A stretch of 64,000 nucleotides of DNA. Origin: Serilophus lunatus. Its lineage: Eukaryota; Chordata; Aves; Passeriformes; Eurylaimidae. The DNA lies in NCBI GenBank assembly GCA_013399895.1, contig VXBA01005741.1:465749-529748 (forward strand), written 5' to 3'. Shown piece after piece: positions 37,440-50,000 of this stretch (position 1 is the stretch's first letter; each line of letters starts with the position of its first letter). Both the position numbers and the translations under genes were made by a program. The notes beneath the pieces were generated by a model. It was not told the origin of the DNA. It made no database searches and was given only the letters and a program-made list of their open reading frames with translations.

Positions 37440-37550
37440 GGGCTTTGATCAACCTGATCTGGTGGAAGGTGTCCTTGCCCATGGTAGGGTGTTTGAACTA
37501 GATGATTTTTAGGATCCCTTCCAACCCAAATAATTTTATGTTTCTATGAT
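37440..37550 (+). mobile_element. CR1 LINE, short 3' tail
   Basis: The sequence contains CTGGTGGAAGGTGTCCTTGC, CCATGGTAGGGTGTTTGAAC, TAGATGATTTTTAGGATCCC and TTCCAACCCAAATAATTTTA, and it ends in TTTCTATGAT. This is the standard avian CR1 end, strongly 5'-truncated to about 110 bp. Confidence 0.9.
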
Positions 37551-40500
37551 TTTAAAGCTGTGTCAAGCCTCTTCTGCTCCTCAGGCGAAAAAATTTATTT
37601 GCTCCAAGGGAAGCAGAGATTTAAATGTACTTTCATTAGGAAGCCTCTTACCCCGTGTGTCATGCATTTGCACATGTGCAAACACTTGCACAGTCACATC
37701 TTGTAACACTGGGGAGCTATAGCTTTACACCTACATGTTGTAGAACAAAGAGAGGTTGATTGTATATAATGTGAGAAACAAGCCTTCAGGCAGGGAATTG
37801 CTATTTTGTGTTATTTCTAGTCTTGTTAGATAATCCAAAAAGGAGTAAAACTAGTCTTCTGCCTCTCTACTAACCAAAAAAAAGGTCTTTTACCAAAGGA
37901 TTCTAGAGCTTCAGCACAGGAAGGACTAGCTTCCACAGCTGTCACATTCCTCCAGGAGCAAGTTCTGCTGAGCTTGTTTCCTTAGGCTCCTGTGCCTGTC
38001 CCAGCTAGCTACTGCTGGACTTGCACAACAGCCTGGAAACCTCCTTTGTCCAAGCATCGGGTCTGGGGAAAATTCAGAGGCCACGGGTACCTGTAGTTTT
38101 GGGGTCACCATTTTACAAGTTGTGCATATAAGTTAAGTTCTAACACCAACAGATATGATGCCTTATTTTTTAAAAGAATTTATTCTAATAAATATAAATA
38201 ATTAATGCCTCAAAATACAGTAGCTTATTAAAAGTCTTAAAAAGACCAATGGAAGCAACAATTAATTCTCTTTTAAACTTTCCTTGGACTACTATGCAAC
38301 AACATTTATTTTCATTTGCTTCTCCTTGAAAAAAAACCAAAAATAACTGGTTACAGTTGTCAGCCAATTTCATACATTACTGTGCTTTCATTTGGAACCC
38401 CTTTCATATATTTGCCAACTAATTTTAAAGAATTATTGCATTGGAAAAATATTCAGAAAATCTGGATGCAATTGATTCCTGTAATATATTTTGTTCTACA
38501 GGAAAATAAATTATCTATTGTTAACCCTTTAATCCCTGCTAGTCTATATCAAAGCTACTTCCACATGCATCTTAAAAAAATAAAATCACAGTTGCATTAA
38601 GCAACTGTCCATCTGAAAAGAGTATTTCTAGTTGGAGGTTTACACATTGCTTTTCTGTGCACATACTCTGGCTTTTTTTGAGCACTGAGGTACACTAACA
38701 GACTTTGAAGTGTGTGATTCATCTTTCTCACCCAACCCAACTCATTCTGGGCAACTGGCTTTGGCTGTGGGTGAAGCTGCCTTGGATCACACCTGGCACA
38801 ACCCAGGTTAAGATTTTTCAGAAGTACATGTGTGGTATTTATAAATAATTACAACTGTAGACACACAAGATTCATCATACAGCCACAGTTAAAACGTCTG
38901 GGGTGTCTCAAGTGGGGAGTAGGAGGGGGCTTATTCCTGAAGTGGCATTTAATCATTTCTGAGTGATAAAGGTCTAAATAATGAAGATTTTTCCTGCCCC
39001 AGTTTGGTTTTATTTCATCCTTTTGTTAAAAGGAAAAAGAAAAGCCTCTAATATTACTCAAAAAGAAAAAAACCCGAACACAGAAATTAAGAGAAGTGGT
39101 ATGTGACAGTGAGCCCTGATGGGCACATGGGTTTGCAGAAGCTTGAGCTCTCCCATCCATCACAACCATTTTGTTCTTTAAAAATAAAAAACATTTTCTG
39201 GGCTAAGAAACAGGATGCTGAGAGAAGGACTGAGAGGAAACAGCTTTCTCATCCTGGCTATTTATTTGATCTTGAGATGAAATATTGAATTGCACCATCT
39301 TTTCCAGAAATTACAGCAAATCCTCTCATATTTCAATCAAGAAATTTGTGTCACTCTCTTCCTTCAGACTTCTTTTTCATTCTCTGCTTTACTCTTGCTG
39401 TGGCCTGGATGTCTTTTTTATTCTATTTCTTAAGAATTGGGCTTAGCTGTGCAAGGCTCTCAAAATAGCAGCACTGCTGTAAGCCTATGACAAAAAGCGA
39501 GCCAAAATGTGTCAAGCAAGCTGATGCTGGTAGATGTTAAGCACGTCTTGGAGCATCTAAAAATTTTTTTTAAAAATCATTTTGTGCAGGCATTTTTTCT
39601 ACTCTAGAAGAAATTGCATTTCTTTAAGAAGAGATCCAATGCAATAAATGAAAGAAGCATTTTGTCTTTGGTCATTCCACCTACCTTGCAAACAACTTTA
39701 AACTCATTAATTTTATTTTGTCTAGTGTCAAGCTGGCCCTGACTTTCATAGCTGCCACAAAATAGTTTTGGCCTATATCCTCTGTCCTGAGTTCTCATTA
39801 TTTAGTACAAGTTTAACTTGCTCTTGCAGAGATTCAATGATACCAGTGTTTGCAAAGAACTCTAGTACAGCTGAGTTGAATTTGCAAGAGGTAAATTGTG
39901 GGTGCTGTTTATATTGCTGATCTCTGGGAAGAGCTTTTAGAAGCATGGGATTTTGGGTGGGAGTTTTCTGTCTCTTGTATTCTAGTAAAATAGAACAGAG
40001 CTTTTCTCAGTCTTAGCGCTTTCGAGACCTACCTTTGGTAGTTCGCTCCCACAAGCTCCGTTCCTACAACCTACCTCACATGGACATGTCAGTGGACAGG
40101 GTTTGACATATCTGGCTCTTCCAGATTTAGAGCACTGAAAGAAAACTGTCGTGCTGCATTTGACAACTCTTTGGCTGCATATGTCATGAACCCTCAAGGC
40201 TTCTATCTCCATTGAGCTGCCTGTCACCCTGTCAATTATTTTCCTAGACTTGTTTCAACAACCCCAACTGCCTTTATGCCAGGTAACTTCTTCCATTACT
40301 TACAGGCTGCTAAACAGATTGGCCTGAACATCTTTAACAAATACACAATAATCAGGCCCCAGTCACACCTCACTTCATCCCACAGAGTAATCATCACCAC
40401 CCTCCTCTGCAACCTCATTTTCTGGATTTGCAATGGTAAAGAATGTGTATATTGGAGAGTCTCAGCTTCCTAGGTCCATCAGTCACTACACTGTCAACAT

Positions 40501-42857
40501 AGCAGGCAACTACCATATAAGTCATGGTTCAGACCAGGAGAAGACCCTTCAACAGTTGAGTCAAATGCAGCATCTATACAGCTGTACAGAGGGAGCCATA
40601 GAAAGAGCTACAGGAGCAGCCCTTTACCCTTCAAGCTCTTCACAGCGCTACAGAGAATGCCAAAACTGCCTCCTGTCTTTCTAAAAGGCTCTTGCCAAGC
40701 ACAGAACAGCTAAGGATTTGTGCTGGCAACCATATTGAGAAAGTTATCTGGAGGGAGCATGGGAGCAAGAGAGCTTGTGAGAACTGCTTTCACTAGGCAG
40801 GAACTTCCTAGGTTCCCAAAAATGCTCATGTATCACAGCCCACAGGAGCTGATCCAGATGCTCTGGGGTAGTTAACCAACATGTAGCAACTGCAGTAAGA
40901 GCAGATGTGTGCTGTAAACTACACCTGATTCAACATGATGAGCACAGACATACTGTACAGCTGATGCACAGATAACACAGGTTTAATCATCTACAGTTTG
41001 ATTATCCGGTGTTGACATGGTTTTTATGACTAAGTTACCCTTGAGACGCTCAGAATCTGGAAATTGCAACCACAGATAAAAATTTCCTTGCAGCTACATA
41101 AAGTCACAGTACTTTTCTGACAAATTTTGGCCAGGAGTTTTGAGCATTTTTAACTTATCGAGTTTGCAGTACATTTTACAAGGAGTGAAGTCTTAAGGCA
41201 TAAATCATTGACTTAAAGGAAAACAACTGTGTAACAATATTACAAGATATACAGAACAGGATGCACTTGGATTCCAGTTTGTGTTCACTGGCCCACCAGA
41301 GACAAGGATCATAAATCAAAAATGAAGAATGGAAATCAAAGAAAAGTAACAGGAAGTGTCAAAATGAAAACCTGGCAGATATTACCAATAGGAGGAAAAA
41401 AAGACTCCAGATGTGTGTGTGTGTGTTTTTTTTTTAAATAAAAACCTGGGAAAGATTCAGTGAACAAAAGATCTACAAGCAGAAAAGAAAAAATGATAGC
41501 TTGGGTGGGGGGTTTCTCCTCTTTCTTTCTCACATAGAAGCCAGGTTCAGTGAGGCAAGAAAATGTAAGACGAGGGAGGCAACAAGGGAAAAAACCATAT
41601 AAATATCCCCTCCTCTCCTTTCTTCCCATGAAGCACAGATCTGGAAACTCTGATCCTAGAAATATTACAATCAGGCTTACAATTCAAAAGGTTCATTAAA
41701 TCCAGGATTATTATTGAGAGAAGTTGACTGGAGCCAGGCTGTAACGTTTAAGAGGCTCTTTATTCACACATACCTACAAGGCTGCAGCACTCACACGGCC
41801 AGGACCGTGTGAAACCCAGCCCTGCCAGCACCAAGCTTTTTCCTCTGGGGCCATCTGCTGGCTTTCCTGCAGATGTTCTCAAGACTTTCTGGGATGAGGA
41901 CTGCTTTATCAGGAGCATTAAAGGGCGGTGCTGGAGCCATTTGGCATGATTTCTCATGGAGCTGTGTTCCAAGCCATGCTAGAGGTTGCATCTTTCTGTC
42001 CCACATGCCACCTCAACTCCCACCAGTGGAGTACATTCTACAGTCCATCTCTTAAACACTTTAAAACAATCCAGCCCCACTTACAATACTTCCTTTGCAA
42101 TTAGAGATGTTTTCCCCCCTGTGCTATATTAAATCCAAAAATGGTCCTAAATTTTAATAATTTGGGGGATAAGGCATGCTAAATCCTTCCTCTAATAACT
42201 CAAGCCAACACTAATCTATTCATTTAAGACTTTCAGACAAAACTTCGAAAGAGGGAATTAATTTGCACACTAATACATAGAAAGACAAAGTCATTAACTG
42301 ATCCATGATAAATTTCTCTAAGAAGCAAGCTCAGTCAATAGACTCTTGATTCAAGAAGAGATTACATTTTTATTTGTACATGATAATTCCAGGGTAATTT
42401 TACCAACTGGCGTATGTTTTGTATCATTCTGCTACTAAACTACAGCATATTATTGTAAATTCCTTTTTAAGCTACTTAAGAATGGCTAGATGCTTAAGAT
42501 TATAGTTAAAAAACCCCAAACAATACATCAAAACCAAACAACCTACCCACACTGCCCCAGTCAAATCAAATACCTTTACCCCCATCATCCTCCAGTATAT
42601 TTTACAAGTTTTATGACTGAACGGCATTCATGAACCATACTGTAACATGAAGAACCTTCAATCCTAGCACATTCCATACAAAAATAATATCATGTTTTAA
42701 GGAACAAAAATATCCCCTATTACTAACAGAAAATGTATGCTGACCCACCACCAGCAATTTGCATCTGAAAGGTTTCAGAGATATGAAAGAGACTGATATG
42801 CTTTCCAATTTAAAAGCTCCAGTTGCTATTATTCAAAATTATATAGCTGGGTTATAT
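37551..42857. other. Intergenic stretch, right part, possibly including distal POP1 3' UTR
   Basis: No supported gene. A short TG repeat lies at 41412-41426. On the minus strand, AATAAA hexamers at 42369-42374 and 41759-41764 could be distal poly(A) sites of POP1. The block at about 41715-42005 has a loosely LTR-like look but no proof (see findings). Confidence 0.55.
41412..41426. repeat. (TG)n microsatellite followed by poly-T
   Basis: Seven TG units followed by a run of T. Short simple repeat. Confidence 0.85.
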
Positions 42858-42863
42858 TTTATT
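42858..42863 (-). terminator. POP1: Candidate polyadenylation signal of POP1
   Basis: TTTATT on the plus strand is AATAAA on the minus strand. It is the first canonical hexamer after the POP1 stop, about 510 nt downstream. Further AATAAA copies at 42369-42374 and 41759-41764 are alternatives, so the true 3' end is open. Confidence 0.4.
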
Positions 42864-43374
42864 TGCATTTCATTTAAGCATTCAGTTTTCTACTAGGTTT
42901 CTCTACTTAGCTCCCTTGCACTGCAGGCACATGTATTTAGATACAAGGAATCAGGAAAGACACTTACTATATACACTGGATCAGACTGCATGCAGTTACA
43001 CGTGAAAATGCACTGTAAAGTTACAGTCCACCTGATCAGAGATGTCTAAAACTAAAATGATGACTTTCTGTGTATTGTTATAGCATCCACTACTTTGAGG
43101 AGAAAAATGAAGCATATGCTTCTTTAGACATAACGAATATGATAACAATCTCTTAGAAATCCTTAGCAATGCAGACTTCAAAAGTAATCCCAGGTCTGTT
43201 TAAGCATTAGTTATTTTCTTGAACAATGCTAAAAAGCTTTTTAAATATTTCATAATCTTGCACATGCTAGGGTTCAGAATAGCCTCAAATTTGAGAAAAA
43301 TTAGAAAGGCCACAGAATACAAATATACAGGCATTCTTTGGTATTTTTGGCATTCTACTGCATTGAAATGATAC
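42864..43374 (-). other. POP1: POP1 3' UTR (end inferred)
   Basis: AT-rich sequence directly after the POP1 stop codon with no coding signal. It is treated as 3' UTR up to the first poly(A) hexamer. Confidence 0.5.
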
Positions 43375-44032
43375 TTAGACCTCAATATTAAGTCTTGCAA
43401 ATCTGTATTGTAAAGATGCTGGAGTCCTTAATAAAACAAGACCTTTTCTATCTGCTGGCTGGTTGTGTAACATATAAATTAACCCTGTCAAACTAACAAA
43501 ACCCAGTGCTTCTCCACATCCCACAGCCAATGAAAAATCCCCTCGAGTGACATATCCCAAGACAGTCCTGGAGCAGTGGGAAGTAACATCTGGGAGAGCA
43601 TCTGACCAAAGACCAAAAATGAGGTCTTCATGGTCCTCAATTGTTTCTTTATCTGGAATGCTCAGAGGGTCACCTTCTAGAGCCTTTTTGTTATCCTTTT
43701 TCTTCTTCTTCTCCTCTTTTTGTTTCCGTACCTTGTCCTTGAATATGTCACGATGTTTGGGTTCTTGAGGACCACAGAAGAGTTTGTCTTTGCTAAGATG
43801 CAGTAAGTCATCTTCTGTTGGGATGCAAATCATGGCATGTAATTCAGGGTTCCCCTTTCTCAAGAGTGACAAGTTGACCCAGACAAGAGCTCTTGGGTAG
43901 CTCATCAGGATTGGCAAAAAAGCATCTTCAGTCATTTCCTTCTGCCCCAGTCGAGAAATAAGGCGGATTCGCCGATCTTTTCCAGCAGTGGGATAGCACC
44001 AGGCTGATAACTGCATTAGTAGTTTCTCACTC
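43375..44032 (-). CDS. POP1: POP1 coding exon 15 (last), with stop
   Basis: Residues 792-1010. The acceptor TTTTTAATAG precedes an exon that completes an AGG codon and encodes SEKLLMQLSAWC. It continues through FPRALVW-like (YPRALVWVNLSLL), a lysine-rich stretch at about 891-908 (KEEKKKKKDNKK), CSRTVLGYVTRGDFSLAVGC and the conserved RFARLNIEV end. TAA is at 43375-43377. Confidence 0.97.
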
Positions 44033-47000
44033 CTATTAAAAATTTTCAAAAATGAACATCATGGACAGTTATTAACAGCTGTACAAGAGAAATTTAGCAC
44101 ACCTCATATTTGCAAGAGCGCAATTAAAAAAAGACTGGGGGTTTTTGTATCCCTCTGAGCACAAAAAGAACATGGATAAGTGGAATTCATGTGTCTTCTT
44201 CAGAAGGAAGGTGACATTACATATTAAAACCCCCAAAACCTGTTAAACCACAAATATGTTAAAACCTTCAATGACAATAATGCGCTCCAGAACTTCCAAT
44301 GTTTTCTTCCCTAGTAACTACACAAAAATGAAAGACTTGCATTCCGGCACTTTCCAAACACTGTTGCTGCCCTCATGTGTTGCACTGGAATGCAGGAGAT
44401 TCTCTATTCTCTTTAGAGTGCAAGAACCACCTGTGACGATGTATTAGAGAAGAGAATGCAAGGTGATTTTCACAGCAATAGTTTTAAAATCAAAACCATG
44501 TGCCTCTAAAAGCTCCATCTACCTGGAAAAAGCCAGAATTTTCCAGTTCCAAGAACACAGTAAACTCCAGAGTGTCAAATTTTAGATAATTTCAGGCATT
44601 TATTTCATCTAGTTACCAAGTTTTCTGGGGAAAGGCAGAAGGACTCCCACTCAACAGAAAATTCTGATCCATGTAGAACTATTTAATCTCACTTTATTTG
44701 GATTAAATAATTCACTCATTTTAATAATCAAGGGTAGGTTTTTCCTTTCCTCAATTCAATAATTCTCAATAAAGAAATAACATGCATGTGTCATTTTGAC
44801 ATACCTGAGAACAATAAAGTCACTTGTCTTAGTTTCATCTCTCTCACCAAAGTCTTGGGTGCTTGCAACATCTTCTGTCTTTAGGGCGCCTTCAGAACTT
44901 GTTATTTCCATGGTCTCCTCTACCTCGCCAGTCTTAGGGGAAGCTTCTCTGACCACTTCTGCTTTGGGGTCACAAAAACTATGCCCTTCAGTAGTGCAGC
45001 ACTCAGGGTGTGGGCAAAAAGGATGTGTAAATCCTTCTGAAGCTTTCATTCTTCCTTCCCAGTTCTTTGCCAGCTGCCCCCAAGGACAGATGAATGGAGA
45101 CAGAGTGCCCAGCTTGACATAATTTGCCCTTTTTGCAGGTGGGCGTCTAAATGATAAATTAAGTAAGTAAGTAAGAATACTTGTTTCCTGGGCCCTTATT
45201 CAGGACACAGCACTTCAAAAGGCTGTCTACTTCTTCCTGCTAATCTAAAAATGTTTTCTGTTTTCAAAACTATTTGGAGCAGAAAGTTAACTGTGCATTC
45301 CCTTTGTAATCACATTGAACAAGGCTTTTAAAGTTACAATGCAGACAACACTGCTGTATTTTTGACAACCATATCCTTTCAGCCGTGATGGAAATGCCTA
45401 TGACCCATGACTGACACCAGCACCTTCTCCTCTGAAATTCTACTTTCCCTTTCTAGCTGGAAGTGGAACAACACCAGTAGGTGCAGAGGACACTTCTAGC
45501 TACTCTGTACTCATGGTTAAGAGTTCTGTGTTTGTTGCAGTGAAAATGAAGGAAATCTTCAGAACACCCAGTATTTTAAAAGTAGACAGTGAGCTGTACC
45601 TCTTAATTCACTTTATTCTTTCACACTTACTTTGATATTCTGCCTTTGCATTCTCTTACCATCTCCCTCATTTGTTGCTTAGGGAACTTGAAGAAGCTTT
45701 GTTTATTTAATTGTTATGCAGCCTTGTTACAACATGTCTCTGGGAATAGGTGATTTAAATTTATATGCCCTGTTTAGCAGAGTTAAATATATCTTGGATT
45801 CCTTTCTTTTTTATAATACTAAGATTCAAAACATTAGTGAAAGGTCTCAAAGTTTAAATGAACATAACAACAGATAATTAAAGGAATATTTTAAGCAGTA
45901 TTCATTTTTGTCATTCTTGCAAGTAAATATTACCGTTTAAATTTTTCAAGAAGACTGGTTTCCAGTTCTTTGGCAAACTGCATTCCTGCCTGGCAGTCTG
46001 GGAAATCATTTGGAGTGTGAGGTGTTCTTTGATATTCAGAGTGCTTTAATGCTTCTTGCAAGCCACCGACCTGTACACCTCGATAGATCTGTTATAGAAA
46101 CCAAACACCCAAAAAACAATGTTTGTACTGATTCCGGGTTCTGAAACATGAATGCTCCAGAAGGTACTGCCATAGAAAACAAAGACTAACACTACACCTT
46201 TCAAAAAATAAACATAAGTACAGTTTCTACAGTTCTAGATGCTCAATTCAGCAAAAAATGTTAGTCATGCTCTTTAAATTTAATTCTGAAAAATCAACAG
46301 AACTCAAGTGAATTTCACAGGTTCTGATCTTGTACATTGCCAGGACTGTCATATCACTTTGACAGTCACCACCCAATCTATGTTAAATGTACAACAGGTA
46401 TCACTGCAATTAGTTCCCCTGCACATTCAAAAGCATAAATTTAACTGCAGAAAGGTATTAAAACTGCCACCTAAACATTCAAAGCAGGATACTCCAAACA
46501 GCATCACAGGAGTATTCAAGGTTAACTCAAACTTTCCATTTCCACAAATCAGACGCAACCAGTTTGCTGACAGAGGTGGAGACAGCCAAGCTGGAAACAG
46601 ATTAGCAGCAGGCACCACATGATTCCTCTATAGAGGCATATGCCTGTAGAAACACAAAATCAGAGAGCTATAGCTTCAGCTTTCTCTCCTGACTCCCCAC
46701 TGATTTGCTGCTTTTAGATTGCCATGTGGGCATAGTTACACCCAACAGAAGATATGGAAAGCTATTGTTTACTTTTAAGGACCAAGTTTCAGTCATCAAC
46801 CAGTTCATATATCCTTTTTTAAAGTAGGGTTTTGATCCTGTAATTGTGAATTGGTTACACAATGTAATGTATACTCTCTAAAATTAATTTAAACCAAATT
46901 ATATATTTATACAAATATAACATATATATTTAAACCAAATTATAAATTATATAAATAAATGCCATATTTACTTGCAATTTGGCATCAAAGTCACTTACAA

Positions 47001-50000
47001 AAGGAATCCAGAAAGCCATGCCCCAGCCCTTTGGGAGATAGATATCCCAGCCACTTCCCCATCCTCGCCGATCTTCTCCAGCCATTTTCCCTGGCTGCTG
47101 CACCAACAGTATGGGAATCTTAGATTCACAGGGACCCAAATCAAGGTGTGATCCAGGCACCAGTAACTGAGATCTCATATGGTTTAAATCCTGAGAAGGA
47201 GGAAACATTTCCCATAAGTTAGTAACTATCCTTCTTCCTTCTTCCAGATATCCTTCCAAGACACAGAGAAGAACTGAGTTTACAGCTAGGAAAAACATAC
47301 TAGCAATATACTATATATTTGAACAGAATTTCATCAAGGTATGAAAAATTATTTTAGTAAAGTATTAAGCACCCTTTGTTTCCCTTTCTTGCTTCCACAG
47401 TCCTTGATGGAGAGCAGGTACTGAAACGCAGGGCAAAAAAGCATACAACACAGATGAAGAACAAAAAACAAGTTTTGCAACTTTGTGTTACAGATTTGTG
47501 CATAGGACTAGACTGAACAAATGCTTTCAGAAAGTTTGTCAATACGTGTCCAAGGAGGTGGGAAGAACATTTGGTCACAAAACAGTTTCACATAAAGCAT
47601 GTTGCCTCCGAGTCTTCGTTAATCACCAGTTGTTGTATTCCATTGTTCCACATTAAGAATACATTTATAAAAAACAGACCATAAATCTCCCTCTGTTTCA
47701 TAAGGTAAACATTAAATTTCGTGATATAATGAAGAACAGTGTCATCTACAAGAAGATTGGGCTGTCATGGGCTAGTGTAGTATTTTCTAAGTACTCTGCT
47801 TTTTTTACACTGTCAGCCAGTTTGAAAGAGCACAAAACTAATTTTCATAAGGAGAATACTTAGAAAGGTGTTTCTGCCATACAGGTGTTTACTCTTTCTG
47901 GTTACAACGACACTGAATGTTTATTACCTCTTGTGACTAAATCACCACATAAAGTGCAATTTACTCATGTGCCTTATGGGCTGCTCCTCCACTGTCAATG
48001 AAAATACCGAGATTGATTTCAAATGTGCAACAACAAATTTAAAGTTCTCTACAAGTCATGAGTTATTGCTCAGAATGCCCACACAGCATAGTGTGCTGCA
48101 GTTCAGCAGAACCAGAGGATTTATTTCCTTCCAGTTTCTGTGGTTCTTTTGTCAAGAGAATCACCCTGGCTACAAGTGAAAGGCCAGAGCTTCTCTGTGC
48201 CACTCATCTCTCTGACCTGCTGCACATGAGTCATATAAGAAAATCCAATTCCAAATCCTTCTGACGAATGTACAACTATCTAGTCCAAAAGACAATCCAA
48301 AAAAGCTTTCTTTCAACTGAGTAATGAACAATAGTTGTGCAACATTATGCAAAGGCTACTAAAAACCACTTCAAGTCAGCAACTGGATACTATGATATTA
48401 GGAAACTATTGATAGACCTTGGATTTATACAAGTTTCAAGAGCCTCTCTCCATGGATTCTATGGATCATTAGCCATTTTCTCCATGGCAATCCACCTACT
48501 TAGTTACCTGCTCTGAGATTTTATTTTCAGTGACGTTCTTACAGATGTCCTGGTCCCAGATAAAGCTGTGAGCACAGTCTACAGGTACACCCTCCAGGTA
48601 CAGCTGCCTAACTTTATCATTATCTAGAAAAGAAGAGAACCTTTAAACAAAATTCAAACACTTTTTGTGGTTTAAATATCTGATTTCCAAAACCACTCCA
48701 CTACCATAAGTACAATGAACAAACAACCAAAGAAAGAATATTAAAAGCTTAACAAGCATCACTGCTTCTAAAACACACTACTATCACATGTTTTTCCAAA
48801 TACCAAATATGAAGTAAACTGTTACTTTCAGAAGCACTAACCTGGCATTTTCTTACCAGCATTTCTTATTAGAAAGGACATCACCTTTGGCAATTGAAAT
48901 TAGATCTTTATATGACATCATTAATGTTCTGGAATTTGACCTTTCAGGCAGTGTGAAACTCAACTAGATTGGTGAAAATCAGAAAGTGCAACATTACAAA
49001 GCCTATAATAAGTCTGCCTGAGTAAACGTGTAAGAGAAGCAAGGATTGCCTTTAAGAAATGTAGATACAAGAAATATTTTTATGGATATGACTAGCATGT
49101 AACTACTTATTTAGGACTAGCTTCCCACTCTGGGTCTTTTCAGACTATACATTTTAATGAAGGGACTATTCTTGCTTATCAACAGCTGTGTACAGTCATG
49201 AAGAAAAATAGCTCTAAAACTTTTAGCTTTAAAACTGTTGAAATATTAAATAACCTGCCTCTTTTTGCAATCTAAGCAAAGCAAGCAATTGTATACCTAC
49301 CTTTAGTGATCTATGGATTAAAAGCCTTCAGTGTACAGTATGTAATGCATGCTGATCCATATTTTAAGTAAAATAATTCTTATCAATAAATAATACAATG
49401 AACCTATTAACAATTCTGTGATTAAAACTTCAAAGGACTGCTCCTCATTTTGTCATCTACAAGGTCTCAGACATTAAAGACACATATCAGTTTGTTTTAT
49501 TTTTTAAAATTGCTTAGGTCTTTCCGCTAACTTTTCCAGATAATGTTGACAAAGACTTCAAGCACAGAAGATCCAGACTATTCAGTAGTAAGAACAGTAC
49601 AATAGATACTGCCAAATGTGACTGTAATAACTATTTAAGATCCATACTCTTTAAGATGTGCCCATTACAACTAAAAGTTGTAAAATCCTTTGCAAGAAAT
49701 ATTAATTACGGCAGCACTTGTGACAGTTTCATGGTCTTATTGATACTTGCTCTGTATTCTTGCTAATGAGTTAGATTAATGTGAGAAGAAAAATGCTGAA
49801 GAAATTATGGGATTAGAGTGATATTCCTTCAAATTAAGAACAATTCAATTAAAAAGGAAATCCTTGCCAATTAAGACAGAAGAATTCATTCTCAGACCAC
49901 AAATTAAGGACAGCAACCTGAGCAAGAACTTAGGAGAGCTCAACGCTCCTAGAGGAAAAACACATTCTGTCTGGAGATACAGTAAGTATCAATGCCTCAA

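Noticed and set aside
49400..49450. ATTCTGTGATT near 49414 taken for another CR1 end
   Set aside because: The flanks lack the TCCAACC and GATGATC parts of the CR1 tail, so the octamer alone is a chance match.
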